The notes under the pieces were generated by a model. The model saw only the letters and a program-made list of their open reading frames with translations, ran no database searches and was not told where the DNA came from. 64,000 bases of DNA from Chitinophaga eiseniae (GTDB lineage: Bacteria > Bacteroidota > Bacteroidia > Chitinophagales > Chitinophagaceae): the NCBI RefSeq assembly GCF_012641265.1, contig NZ_JABAHZ010000005.1, positions 434,001-498,000 on the forward strand. The letters run 5' to 3'. Shown piece by piece: positions 16,721 to 24,776 of the stretch (positions are counted from its first letter, which is position 1; each line of letters begins with the position of its first letter). Position numbers and translations under genes: made by a program.

Positions 16721-16728
16721 ACAATCGC

Positions 16729-16736
16729 CAAAAGTA
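16729..16736 (-). promoter_or_regulatory. -7 box for pyrE
   Basis: Minus strand reads TACTTTTG, 8 nt before the pyrE ATG, implying a very short or absent 5' leader. Confidence 0.5.
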
Positions 16737-16760
16737 CAGCCTTTGTACTTAATAATTTAT

Positions 16761-16840
16761 ACTATATCGATAATAGTTGTCCTATATGGATAATATTCAT
16801 ACTATATGGATAATATTATACTTTATCGATAATATTTATC
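16761..16840. repeat. Four 20-bp direct repeats between pyrE and the NUDIX gene
   Basis: Copies start at 16761, 16781, 16801 and about 16820. Core is CTATAT(C/G)GATAATA; the fourth copy is CTTTATCGATAATA and shifted by one base. Every copy carries TAT(C/G)GATAAT on the same face of the helix. They end 25 bp upstream of the pyrE -7 box, where activator or repressor sites would be expected. Confidence 0.75.
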
Positions 16841-16964
16841 CCCTGTAAGATTTATATCAGCTATCTGACATTTCTACCCGTCACCGGCAATCTATATAAT
16901 ATAGCCTGTTACAAGATTCACCCAAAATTTCCGTAGGCTACGTACTATTTTTAAAACATCCTCT

Positions 16965-16972
16965 TACATTTG
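16965..16972 (+). promoter_or_regulatory. -7 box for the NUDIX gene
   Basis: TACATTTG, perfect match, only 4 nt before the ATG at 16977, so the transcript may be leaderless. Confidence 0.5.
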
Positions 16973-16976
16973 CGGC

Positions 16977-17594
16977 ATGCAAGAAAACATTACGATCTAT
17001 CTCAACGAGCGGCCTCTTCTACTAACTGCGGATACGGCGATACCAGCACACTTTACCCATGCGAAAGCGTATAATAATCCCGACCCTGAGAAAATGGAAA
17101 GTGTGTTACAGAAACTGGAAAATGGGAAAAAAGACGCTGCGGTTTTCATCGCGCCGGATGTAAAAAAACTCTTTAAAAAGGTGTCCCTCCATTTTACTAC
17201 CCTGGTGGCAGCCGGCGGATTAATTACCAATCCTGCCGGCGAAGTGCTAATGATGTTCCGCAGGGGAAAGTGGGATTTGCCAAAAGGTAAACGCGATCCG
17301 GGGGAAGAACTGGAAACCTGTGCCCTGCGTGAAGTAGCGGAGGAAACCGGTTTACATACCGTTTCCCTGGAAAAGAAAATCACGGAAACATTTCACTATT
17401 ACCCGATGAAGAATAAGAAGGTATTGAAACATACCTATTGGTACCGGATGCACTTTACCGGTACAGAACTCACGGTACCCCAGATTGAAGAAGACATCCA
17501 GGACCTGCAATGGATCAAGCCTGAAAACGTAGATAAATACCTGAAATACTCCTACGAAAACATCAGAGAAGTTTTCAGGGCAGCTCATATATAA
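16977..17594 (+). CDS. NUDIX hydrolase
   Basis: 205 residues. The NUDIX domain (about 72-200) carries a complete Nudix box from G104 to L126 with REVAEETGL, so the metal-binding glutamates are present. An extra N-terminal domain (about 1-70) precedes it. Substrate not predictable: nucleotide sugars, dinucleotide polyphosphates or mRNA caps are all known for the fold. The gene is divergent from pyrE across the 20-bp repeat array. Its end faces the thioesterase gene across a strong hairpin. Confidence 0.92.
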   Translation: MQENITIYLNERPLLLTADTAIPAHFTHAKAYNNPDPEKMESVLQKLENGKKDAAVFIAPDVKKLFKKVSLHFTTLVAAGGLITNPAGEVLMMFRRGKWDLPKGKRDPGEELETCALREVAEETGLHTVSLEKKITETFHYYPMKNKKVLKHTYWYRMHFTGTELTVPQIEEDIQDLQWIKPENVDKYLKYSYENIREVFRAAHI

Positions 17595-17598
17595 GCTC

Positions 17599-17634
17599 CA
17601 GGTTCATTTGGAAAGATGATTCCAAATGAACCTG
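17599..17634. terminator. Bidirectional terminator, NUDIX gene / thioesterase gene
   Basis: Perfect 15-bp arms (17599-17613, 17620-17634) around AGATGA between convergent genes. Confidence 0.75.
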
Positions 17635-17644
17635 TACGGCCTGT

Positions 17645-18076
17645 TTATTTTTTGGCCAGGATGGCTACAGTAAGCCGGCTCACACAAACTAACTGGTGCT
17701 GATCGTCTGTAATACGAATATCCCATACATGGCTGTTGGCCCCGATGTGCAAAGGACGGGCGCAGGCATGTACATACCCGCTTCTTACCCCTCTCACATG
17801 GTTGGCATTAATTTCCATTCCAACGCAGATCTGTTTTTCCGGGTCAATAATGAGCCCTGATGCCATGCTGCCCACGGTTTCCGCCAACGCAGCGGAGGCA
17901 CCGCCATGCAACAGGCCATAAGGTTGTACGGTTCTATGATCTACCGGCATCATCATTCTCAGGTAATCCGGTCCTATCTCGGTAAACTCCATTCCTAAAA
18001 CAGTGGCCATGGTAGCTTCTCCCATCTCATTCAGATCATCCAGCGAAATCTTGGTATTGTGCCAGATCGTTTTCAT
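17645..18076 (-). CDS. PaaI-type hotdog-fold thioesterase
   Basis: 143 residues of the hotdog fold. The active-site stretch LLHGGASAALAETVGSMAS (about 55-73) has the H-G-G and downstream Glu expected of PaaI/YbdB-type acyl-CoA thioesterases. Exact acyl-CoA substrate unknown. It is the last gene of the DUF3822-rsmD-coaD unit, 16 bp after coaD, in a CoA-related setting. Confidence 0.88.
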   Translation of the reverse strand: MKTIWHNTKISLDDLNEMGEATMATVLGMEFTEIGPDYLRMMMPVDHRTVQPYGLLHGGASAALAETVGSMASGLIIDPEKQICVGMEINANHVRGVRSGYVHACARPLHIGANSHVWDIRITDDQHQLVCVSRLTVAILAKK

Positions 18077-18092
18077 ATCTACTGCTTTAAAG

Positions 18093-18569
18093 TTATTGCT
18101 TAATACGCCTGATGCCTTCCATTACTACTTCCGGCAGGAAAGGAGCCACATCTCCGCCATAGCGGTGAATATCCCTTACCAGCGTGGAGGCAATACTGGA
18201 ATACTGTGGTACAGTAGTCAGGAAAATGGTTTCTATACCCGGGGCTATCGTCCGGTTCACATCTGCAATCGCCTTTTCATACTCGAAATCACTGACATAA
18301 CGGATCCCCCGGAGAATAAAACGGGCGCCCAACTGCTTACAAAAGTCAATAGTTAACCCTGAATAGGAAGACACTTCCACCCGGGGATCATCTTTATATA
18401 TTTCTTTAATCCAGGCTATCCGCTCTTCCAACGCAAACATCGGCGTTTTGCTGCTGTTTACACCAATGCCGATCACCAGGCGGTCAAACAAATCGAGCCC
18501 ACGGTTAATTACATCCGTATGTCCCAATGTTATGGGATCGAATGTACCCGGGAATAAACAAATCCTCAT
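18093..18569 (-). CDS. coaD: Pantetheine-phosphate adenylyltransferase
   Basis: 158 residues. Adenylates 4'-phosphopantetheine to dephospho-CoA, the penultimate CoA step; CoaE for the last step is also in this window. The nucleotidyltransferase signature FPGTFDPITLGHTDVI (about 5-20) carries the T/HxGH motif, and the C-terminal SSIASTLVRDI (about 123-133) is the second nucleotide-binding signature. Length is standard. It lies between rsmD and the thioesterase, all in one direction. Confidence 0.97.
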   Translation of the reverse strand: MRICLFPGTFDPITLGHTDVINRGLDLFDRLVIGIGVNSSKTPMFALEERIAWIKEIYKDDPRVEVSSYSGLTIDFCKQLGARFILRGIRYVSDFEYEKAIADVNRTIAPGIETIFLTTVPQYSSIASTLVRDIHRYGGDVAPFLPEVVMEGIRRIKQ

Positions 18570-18598
18570 GATAGTGGTATTGATTTAAATAATATCTG

Positions 18599-19153
18599 TC
18601 AACGTTTGAGCGCTTCCCGGTTGATAAAAATAGAGAAAACCGTAGCCCCATAATTTCTTTCAGAACGGTAATAGGAGTAATCCTTGAATTTCCCATGCTG
18701 CGTATGTTCCACCACCAGCCAACCTTCCAGATGCAGTAATTCCCTTTCAAATACCAGCAATGGTAACTGATCCAGCGTTTCCATCATGTAAGGCGGGTCT
18801 GCAAAAATCAGATCAAATTGCTCTGTACACTGCTGGAGGTATTTAAAAACGTCCATTTTTACCGTTTTCAGGGTGGTAATGCCCAGCGACTGCGCCGTTT
18901 TGCCGATAAAAGCCGCCATGGCCGGATCTTTTTCCACCACGGTAATATCAGTAGCTCCCCTGGAAGCCAGTTCATAGCTGATACTCCCGGTACCGCCAAA
19001 CAGGTCCAGTGCTTTCAGCGCCGAAATATCCAGGTTGTTTTCGAGAATATTAAATAAACCGCCCTTGGCAATATCTGTAGTAGGACGGGTATGCGGCATT
19101 TTTGCCGGTGGTTGTATCCTTCTTCCTCCACTCGCTCCTCCAATTATACGCAT
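18599..19153 (-). CDS. rsmD: 16S rRNA (guanine966-N2)-methyltransferase
   Basis: 184 residues. Methylates G966 of 16S rRNA using SAM. Shows RIIGGASGGRRI at the start, the SAM loop DLFGGTGSISYELASRGA (about 49-66) and the catalytic FADPPY (near 115). Its start overlaps the DUF3822 stop by 10 bp. rsmD next to coaD is a widely conserved order. Confidence 0.95.
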   Translation of the reverse strand: MRIIGGASGGRRIQPPAKMPHTRPTTDIAKGGLFNILENNLDISALKALDLFGGTGSISYELASRGATDITVVEKDPAMAAFIGKTAQSLGITTLKTVKMDVFKYLQQCTEQFDLIFADPPYMMETLDQLPLLVFERELLHLEGWLVVEHTQHGKFKDYSYYRSERNYGATVFSIFINREALKR

Positions 19154-20019
19154 AACGCTAACGCATATAGATTATGAAAATAATAACCAGGTATTTCCTG
19201 CATTTTAGTGATATAGTGGAAACCCGGTAATCGTTGCATCCATTCCAGGCGTGGAATGAACTTGTACATTTCCTGGTATACACCTGTATCGGCGGCCAGT
19301 ACCCCTCCCAGTTTTACCTTCACCTGTTGTTCATCCAATCCTAATTGGCGCAGGGTACTTACCAGGGTGTATACTACATCCAATCCTGTTTCATAGTCCG
19401 ACTCCTGTTGGATCAGGAGTTTTCCTTTCTCGTAAATAGTGAGTGTAAAGCTCTGCTGTTGTACTTCTACAAAAGCAACGCCTTCGCTGGCATGAAAATC
19501 CAGGTCCAGCGGGTAGGCTTGCAACAGGGCAGAATTGGCATGGATCACCAGGTCTGTTGAAAATTCTTTTCTCAGGAAGCCCAGCAGGTCTTTATCAACG
19601 CTGTAAACATTGACCATGGGTAATCCGGGAAGAAGATCCGATAAGATGGCTTCCTGCATCTTTTCCGGCATGGCCAGGTGCAGGTATTCTTTCTTCATAG
19701 ATGGCATATAATACAGGTGGGGCACTAATACGCCACTACCGGTATTAAAGGCCAGCAGTATAGATTTAAAAGCAGTAAACAACAGTTTGTCCGTATCAAA
19801 CACATTCTCTATCATCTCCAGGTCGGCCAGGGCCATTTTCCGGGGGGTAAAATGATAGGACTTCAATGCCAGGAATTTCCTTACAGCCGGATCATATACC
19901 ACATAACTAAAGGTGCCGCTTCCTACCAGTACAAATAAATAGCAGGCCGTCAGGTCAGTTTCCAGCAGGGTTTCATCGTCTACTGTAAATGCGGGATGGA
20001 TGTTATAAGCCACGGGCAT
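19144..20019 (-). CDS. DUF3822 protein
   Basis: 291 residues, DUF3822 family, found in Bacteroidota just before rsmD and coaD. Sequence suggests an actin/hexokinase-like ATPase-fold relative (two repeated alpha/beta halves, for example GVAFVEVQQQSFTLTIYEKGKLL) but I see no certain nucleotide-binding loop. No signal peptide. First gene of the four-gene unit. Function unknown; linkage hints at rRNA modification or CoA metabolism, without proof. Confidence 0.8.
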   Translation of the reverse strand: MPVAYNIHPAFTVDDETLLETDLTACYLFVLVGSGTFSYVVYDPAVRKFLALKSYHFTPRKMALADLEMIENVFDTDKLLFTAFKSILLAFNTGSGVLVPHLYYMPSMKKEYLHLAMPEKMQEAILSDLLPGLPMVNVYSVDKDLLGFLRKEFSTDLVIHANSALLQAYPLDLDFHASEGVAFVEVQQQSFTLTIYEKGKLLIQQESDYETGLDVVYTLVSTLRQLGLDEQQVKVKLGGVLAADTGVYQEMYKFIPRLEWMQRLPGFHYITKMQEIPGYYFHNLYALALCV

Positions 20020-20115
20020 AATTTACCTTTCAAATGAATTACAATAATAGTCTTTTTAGTTAATTGGTGAGGGCGTTTTGTTGTTTTATCAGGGGAGATG
20101 ATCACCAGATTCCCA

Positions 20116-20123
20116 TATATTTG
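20116..20123 (+). promoter_or_regulatory. -7 box for the MATE gene
   Basis: TATATTTG, perfect match, 29 nt before the ATG at 20153. Confidence 0.45.
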
Positions 20124-20152
20124 TTTTTATACCCACAATCAGCAGAAGATAC

Positions 20153-21484
20153 ATGCAACTGGAAGTAACCACCCGGCAGATTATAAAGATAGCAGGACCT
20201 ATATGCCTTGCCCTGATTATTCCACAGATCAATCATATTACCAATACCGCATTCCTGGGACGATTGGGCGAATTTGAACTGGCAGCCAACGGGATCGCCG
20301 GTATTTATTACCTGGTGATGTATATGATTGTATATGGCCTCAACAATGGACTACAGGTGCTGATTGCCCGTAGAGCAGGACAAGGCCAGTATGCGGGTAT
20401 TGGGCAATTGTTTTCCAATGGGATACAGGTGGGCCTTGTCTTCTCCCTGATCGCTATCCTGATTACGCTGCTGGCTGCTCCCTGGTTCTTTGCCAAAAGT
20501 TTGCACGATCAACATATCCTGTCAGCAGCAGTATCGTTTATCCGCATCCGTATCTGGGGACTCCCTTTCCTGATGCTGCTCAATATGGCCGATGCCTTTT
20601 ATATTGGCAGCGGGCATCCTAAAATATTGATTGTGATTTCCCTCTTCCAGGAAATGATGAATATCTTCTTTGACTACACCCTTATTTTCGGTAAGCTGGG
20701 ATTACCCGCGATTGGACTGAATGGCGCCGCCATAGCATCGATCATCGCTGAATTCACCGGCTGCCTGGTGGCCTGCAGTATGCTGTTTATCAGAGGCTAC
20801 TACCGGAAATACAGCCTGTTCGGCTATTTGCGGGTCAATTGGGCTATTGTCCGGAATATCCTGGATGTATCAGCGCCCCTGATTATACAATTCCTGTTTA
20901 GCATCGGCAGCTGGTTTGTGTTTTTTATATTTATTGAACACCTGGGAGAAAGACCACTGGCCGTATCTAATATGCTCCGCAGTATTTTCGGGTTTTTCGG
21001 GATTTTTACATGGTCGCTGGCCGCGGCCTGTAATACGATGGTCAGCAATGTGATCGGACAAGGGAAATCTGAACTCGTATTCAAAGCCATCCGGAAAATA
21101 GTAGGTATCAGCGTGATTTGCGCTACTACCGTATGTATCCTGGTCAACCTGTTTCCTTACACACTGTTGCATATCTATACCAATAATGCCGACCTGATTA
21201 CAGTGGCTATTCCTTCCATACGGATCATTACTTTAAGTACCATTCTCATGGCGGTATCGGCGGTAACCATGAGTGGCGTGATTGGTACGGGCAATACCCG
21301 TATGAACCTCGTTACAGAAATTACGGCGGTAATAGGCTATATGCTCTATTGCGATATTGTGATAGAACGTATGCGCAGTGAGCTGCAATGGGCCTGGGGA
21401 GCCGATTTCATCTACTGGACTATCATCTTTGGTCTGAGTTACTGGTACCTGCGCAGCGGCAGATGGAAAGGGAAAGAGATCTGA
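20153..21484 (+). CDS. MATE-family efflux transporter
   Basis: 443 residues with 12 predicted membrane helices in two homologous halves, as in MATE (MatE) exporters. The first half opens with RQIIKIAGPICLALIIPQIN and includes the NTAFLGRLGE loop; the second begins near 235 (DVSAPLIIQFLF). These antiporters expel cationic drugs or metabolites using Na+ or H+. Substrate not predictable. Single-gene unit; its end lies 7 bp from the convergent TPR gene. Confidence 0.93.
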   Translation: MQLEVTTRQIIKIAGPICLALIIPQINHITNTAFLGRLGEFELAANGIAGIYYLVMYMIVYGLNNGLQVLIARRAGQGQYAGIGQLFSNGIQVGLVFSLIAILITLLAAPWFFAKSLHDQHILSAAVSFIRIRIWGLPFLMLLNMADAFYIGSGHPKILIVISLFQEMMNIFFDYTLIFGKLGLPAIGLNGAAIASIIAEFTGCLVACSMLFIRGYYRKYSLFGYLRVNWAIVRNILDVSAPLIIQFLFSIGSWFVFFIFIEHLGERPLAVSNMLRSIFGFFGIFTWSLAAACNTMVSNVIGQGKSELVFKAIRKIVGISVICATTVCILVNLFPYTLLHIYTNNADLITVAIPSIRIITLSTILMAVSAVTMSGVIGTGNTRMNLVTEITAVIGYMLYCDIVIERMRSELQWAWGADFIYWTIIFGLSYWYLRSGRWKGKEI

Positions 21485-21491
21485 CCGGTGT

Positions 21492-22247
21492 CTACTGGAG
21501 GTCGTCCAGCATTTTCCGGCAATCAACTTTGATACCGGCATCGTCCTGGGCGATATTGCGCAGTGTTAATGCCTTTTTAAGCACGTCTATGGCTTTATCC
21601 TGCTGATCATTTTCTTTATAGGCGCGGGCCAGTTCGTAATAATTGAGAATAAATGCGGGGTCCAACTGCCGGCACTTCTCGTAATTAGTGATGGCGTTTT
21701 GCAGGGAGCCATCCGGCAGTCCACCAAACAGCATTTTGGCAGCGCCCCTTTCAAAGGCATTCAAATTGGCTACTTCAAAATTCCATTTACCCAATACGTG
21801 ATAACCCTGTGCCAGGGAAGGGTTGAATTTAATGGCCAACTCGGCATATTTCTTTACATCTTTGGAGGCGGCCACTTTATCTTTGGCGCCGGAGATCAGG
21901 GCCATGCGTCCCATAGCGATGGCCATCGATAAATTAGCGTCCGGGCTGTTGGGATCTGCTTTCAGGGCCTGTAGTGCATAACTTTTTGCCTGGTTATAAT
22001 AGTTGACTTTATCTTCCTTATTTTTTTGCCGGTTGCCTATACGGGAACATAACTGGCTGGCCTGGTTCAGGGCTTCCAGTTGCGTAGGTTGTATTTTCAG
22101 GATATCTTTATCTTTCTCGAATGCTTCACTTTCCTTCATTTGCTTTTCCAGCTGTTTGGCTTCTTCCACCATATCACTAACACTCTGAGCCTTTACCAAT
22201 AAGGCTGTTGATAACAAAAAGCAAACTGCCATGATCCTCTTAAACAT
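21492..22247 (-). CDS. Exported TPR-repeat protein
   Basis: 251 residues. Signal peptide to about residue 20 (LVKAQ), then helical repeats. Clear TPR-like units appear around 90-125 (ALQALKADPNSPDANLSMAIAMG), 130-155 (KYAELAIKFNPSLAQGYHVLG) and 185-225 (NYEKCRQLDPAFILNYYELARAY). No catalytic motif. Likely a periplasmic scaffold; the wide family resembles the RMD1/regulator-of-microtubule-dynamics-like TPR proteins. Function unknown. Confidence 0.78.
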   Translation of the reverse strand: MFKRIMAVCFLLSTALLVKAQSVSDMVEEAKQLEKQMKESEAFEKDKDILKIQPTQLEALNQASQLCSRIGNRQKNKEDKVNYYNQAKSYALQALKADPNSPDANLSMAIAMGRMALISGAKDKVAASKDVKKYAELAIKFNPSLAQGYHVLGKWNFEVANLNAFERGAAKMLFGGLPDGSLQNAITNYEKCRQLDPAFILNYYELARAYKENDQQDKAIDVLKKALTLRNIAQDDAGIKVDCRKMLDDLQ

Positions 22248-22338
22248 AGGACAGGTTTTTTCGTTGTTGAATAACTTAATGCTATAAATCTACGAAAATT
22301 ACAAATGAGAAACATCATTCATATCCCAAAAACGGGAA

Positions 22339-22689
22339 CTAATAATCTTTCTCCAACGATACGAGAGAGTTACGGATACTGGCGCCCATGGGGGGATTCA
22401 TTTTGCGCAGGGTAACAATACTATGTTGAATAGCGGGGTAACGTTGTTTGAGTGCAGCCGACAACTCATATACCACTTCCTCCAGCAATGGACGGGGAAT
22501 CGCCATCACCGTTTGAGCGATTTCATAAACACCCTGGTAGTTCACCGTTTCAGACAAGTCATCTACTGGCACGGTGCCGGGTATACGAACGGCTACATCC
22601 AGCATAAAGTAATTGCCAATAATGGTTTCTTCCGGATATAAGCCATGGTAGGCATAAAAGCTTGCCTGTTCGAGTGCAATGGTGAGCAT
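22339..22689 (-). CDS. folB: Dihydroneopterin aldolase
   Basis: 116 residues. Cleaves dihydroneopterin to 6-hydroxymethyl-dihydropterin in folate synthesis. The N-terminal YAYHGLYPEE (about 13-22) has the conserved family pattern; further on ETVNYQGVYEIAQ (about 46-58) and PLLEEVVYEL match the substrate-binding region. Length is normal. Other folate genes are not nearby. Between it and trxB lie three phased palindromes. Confidence 0.93.
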   Translation of the reverse strand: MLTIALEQASFYAYHGLYPEETIIGNYFMLDVAVRIPGTVPVDDLSETVNYQGVYEIAQTVMAIPRPLLEEVVYELSAALKQRYPAIQHSIVTLRKMNPPMGASIRNSLVSLEKDY

Positions 22690-22717
22690 TCAAAAAAATT
22701 AGTGCTGTTATTGGCAG

Positions 22718-22763
22718 GTTATCCGGACAACTGGTTATCATGGTAACTGGTTATCCGGATAAC
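22718..22763. repeat. Three phased 14-bp palindromes between trxB and folB
   Basis: GTTATCCGGACAAC (22718), GTTATCATGGTAAC (22734) and GTTATCCGGATAAC (22750, a perfect palindrome), each separated by TG, giving an exact 16-bp period. They lie 29-74 bp upstream of the folB ATG and just after the trxB stop. Operator cluster or processed RNA structure; not a normal terminator as no T run follows. Confidence 0.7.
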
Positions 22764-22778
22764 GTTATAAAGTTAAAA

Positions 22779-23729
22779 TCAGGCGTGATGTTCTTTCGCT
22801 GACAGGTATCTTTCAGCATCCAGGGCAGCCATACATCCGCTTCCGGCTGCTGTTACCGCCTGACGGTAGATCTTATCCTGTACGTCGCCGCAGGCAAATA
22901 CACCTTCTACAGTAGTACGGCTGGAGCCAGGTACTGTTACAATGTAATCCTGTTCGTCCAGCTCCAGGTAATCTTTGAAGATGGCAGAATTAGGCTGGTG
23001 ACCGATAGCCACAAAGAACGCGCTTACCGGAACGTCTTTCTTTTCCTGTGTTTTATTATTGAGGATCCGGATGGCTTCTACTTTGTTATCGCCCAATACT
23101 TCGTCTGTTTCTGAGTTCCAGTAAACGATGATATTGGATGTTTTCAGTACGCGGTCCTGCATTACTTTAGAGGCGCGCATTTCATGGCGGCGTACCAGCA
23201 TATGTACCGTACTGCACATTTTAGAAAGGTACAAAGCTTCTTCTGCAGCGGTGTCGCCAGCTCCAACGATCGCTACTTCTTTCCCACGGAAGAAGAAGCC
23301 ATCACATACGGCGCAGGCAGAAACGCCACTACCATTGAGGCGCTGTTCTGACGGGAGTCCCAGCCATTTAGCGGAAGCACCGGTAGCGATAATGATCGCA
23401 TCTGCGGTAATTTCTTTTTCTTCGTCGATGGTTACTTTATAAGGTTGTTTGCTGAAATCCACGGAGGTAGCTAAACCGTAACGGATATCAGCCCCCATAC
23501 GGGTAGCCTGTTTTTCGAAATCTACCATCATTTCAGGGCCCTGGATACCTTCGGGGTAGCCAGGGTAGTTTTCTACTTCTGTGGTGATGGTTAATTGTCC
23601 TCCAGGTTGAATACCCTGGTATAATACTGGTTTAAGGTTGGCTCTTGCAGCATAAATGGCAGCGGTATAGCCGGCAGGTCCGGAACCGATGATCAATAAA
23701 TGTACATGCTCTTGTTGCTTGTTTTCCAT
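22779..23729 (-). CDS. trxB: Thioredoxin-disulfide reductase
   Basis: 316 residues. Uses NADPH and FAD to reduce thioredoxin. FAD-binding GSGPAGYTAAIYAARA (about 15-30), redox pair C139-A-V-C142, NADPH-binding GAGDTAAEEALYL (about 157-169) and the C-terminal FACGDVQDKIYRQA FAD motif are all present. Cytosolic. Transcribed with or after the DUF4249 gene region but 18 bp after its neighbour's end there is no shared frame. With bacilliredoxin it forms the thiol-redox component of this window. Confidence 0.97.
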   Translation of the reverse strand: MENKQQEHVHLLIIGSGPAGYTAAIYAARANLKPVLYQGIQPGGQLTITTEVENYPGYPEGIQGPEMMVDFEKQATRMGADIRYGLATSVDFSKQPYKVTIDEEKEITADAIIIATGASAKWLGLPSEQRLNGSGVSACAVCDGFFFRGKEVAIVGAGDTAAEEALYLSKMCSTVHMLVRRHEMRASKVMQDRVLKTSNIIVYWNSETDEVLGDNKVEAIRILNNKTQEKKDVPVSAFFVAIGHQPNSAIFKDYLELDEQDYIVTVPGSSRTTVEGVFACGDVQDKIYRQAVTAAGSGCMAALDAERYLSAKEHHA

Positions 23730-23747
23730 ACTTTTTTTGCTGTATAA

Positions 23748-24629
23748 TTACTTGCTTATAATAATTGTTTTATAGGTTGCCTGGTATCCGCCCCAGTAGC
23801 CTAATGCGCCGGGAATATTTCCCAATATTTTTATGGGTGATGAAAATGGATTCCCGTTACTGTTAAATGCAAAGTCGAGTGTTCGCCAGAAGTCCCACGT
23901 TGCTTTGTCAATATTACAAAACTTGAGGGTTACTGTATCACCCGTGTTGAATAATGCATAAGTAGCAGCATCCAGCCGTTCATTTTTATTCACGCCGGCG
24001 TCCAGGGGAATTTCAAATGTTGTGCCGTTCACCAGCTTATCATCCAGTACAGAAGTGAGTCCGGGTAGAAATGTTTCGCTATTCCGGCTGGTAAAGTAGC
24101 GGGCATAGTTGCCAAATGCCGGCGCATCGGTGATTTTCACCCAGAGGCGCACCTTGTTATCGTAACCGTCTACCATAACTGAGTGGTACCACATAGAGTC
24201 CAGTTTCATACCAGCAGTTGGTATGGTTGTCACGGCCTGGTATGTCTTATTGTCAGCACTAATCGTTAAAGTATAGGTGCCTGACACTTTTCCTGTAAAG
24301 AGATTGGCAGCCGGCTGGTTGGTATTCGGCACATATGCAAAGAGCTTTAAGTTACCAGTATCTACGGATTGTTCTACCAGTTTCATGGTTTTGCTGCCGT
24401 TGGAAACGGAGACGGTAGCATTATGCACGAAGGAGTTTTGCAGGGTAGCCTGATCTATCCGGGAAAAATAGCCGAGGCTATTGGTGAGTATTACCAGGGG
24501 ATAGGTCCCATCTTCGATCCGGCCTTCCACTACCAGTTGCGGCGCCTGCTGCGGCAGGTGAACGCTGATATCTTTTTCACAGGCGGAAAAGATCAGTGTA
24601 AGCAACAGGAAGAAGAGCCAGTTACGCAT
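23748..24629 (-). CDS. DUF4249 lipoprotein
   Basis: 293 residues. Leader ending LIFSAC gives a probable lipidated cysteine, then ISVHLPQQAPQLVVEGRIEDG, a clear DUF4249 start, and repeated beta-sandwich strands to the C-terminus. DUF4249 genes usually follow a TonB-dependent receptor gene and are thought to be its surface lipoprotein partner. Here no receptor is adjacent. The ATG at 24629 begins the signal peptide; a TTG three codons upstream is less likely. It lies 18 bp upstream of trxB and may be cotranscribed with it. Confidence 0.85.
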   Translation of the reverse strand: MRNWLFFLLLTLIFSACEKDISVHLPQQAPQLVVEGRIEDGTYPLVILTNSLGYFSRIDQATLQNSFVHNATVSVSNGSKTMKLVEQSVDTGNLKLFAYVPNTNQPAANLFTGKVSGTYTLTISADNKTYQAVTTIPTAGMKLDSMWYHSVMVDGYDNKVRLWVKITDAPAFGNYARYFTSRNSETFLPGLTSVLDDKLVNGTTFEIPLDAGVNKNERLDAATYALFNTGDTVTLKFCNIDKATWDFWRTLDFAFNSNGNPFSSPIKILGNIPGALGYWGGYQATYKTIIISK

Positions 24630-24660
24630 AGACTGCAAAAATAAGGGGTGTGTAGTAAAA

Positions 24661-24700
24661 TAAGAACACCGGCCATGTATTTACAAGGCCGGTGTTCTTA
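24661..24700 (-). terminator. Terminator of rpoD
   Basis: Perfect 14-bp arms TAAGAACACCGGCC / GGCCGGTGTTCTTA with a 12-nt loop; minus strand continues TTTTACTAC. Located 77 bp after the rpoD stop. Confidence 0.75.
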
Positions 24701-24776
24701 TAGAATAAAGAGGATTAGTAGATTTATTCAACCAGTCATTCCGCGATGCAGCGGTATGGCCAATGGAGCAAAAGGA

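Noticed and set aside
16761..16840. CRISPR array
   Set aside because: Period is 20 bp with no variable spacers of 30 or more bases; no cas genes in the window.
22718..22763. Rho-independent terminator of trxB
   Set aside because: Three equal palindromes with fixed spacing and no T tract do not fit.
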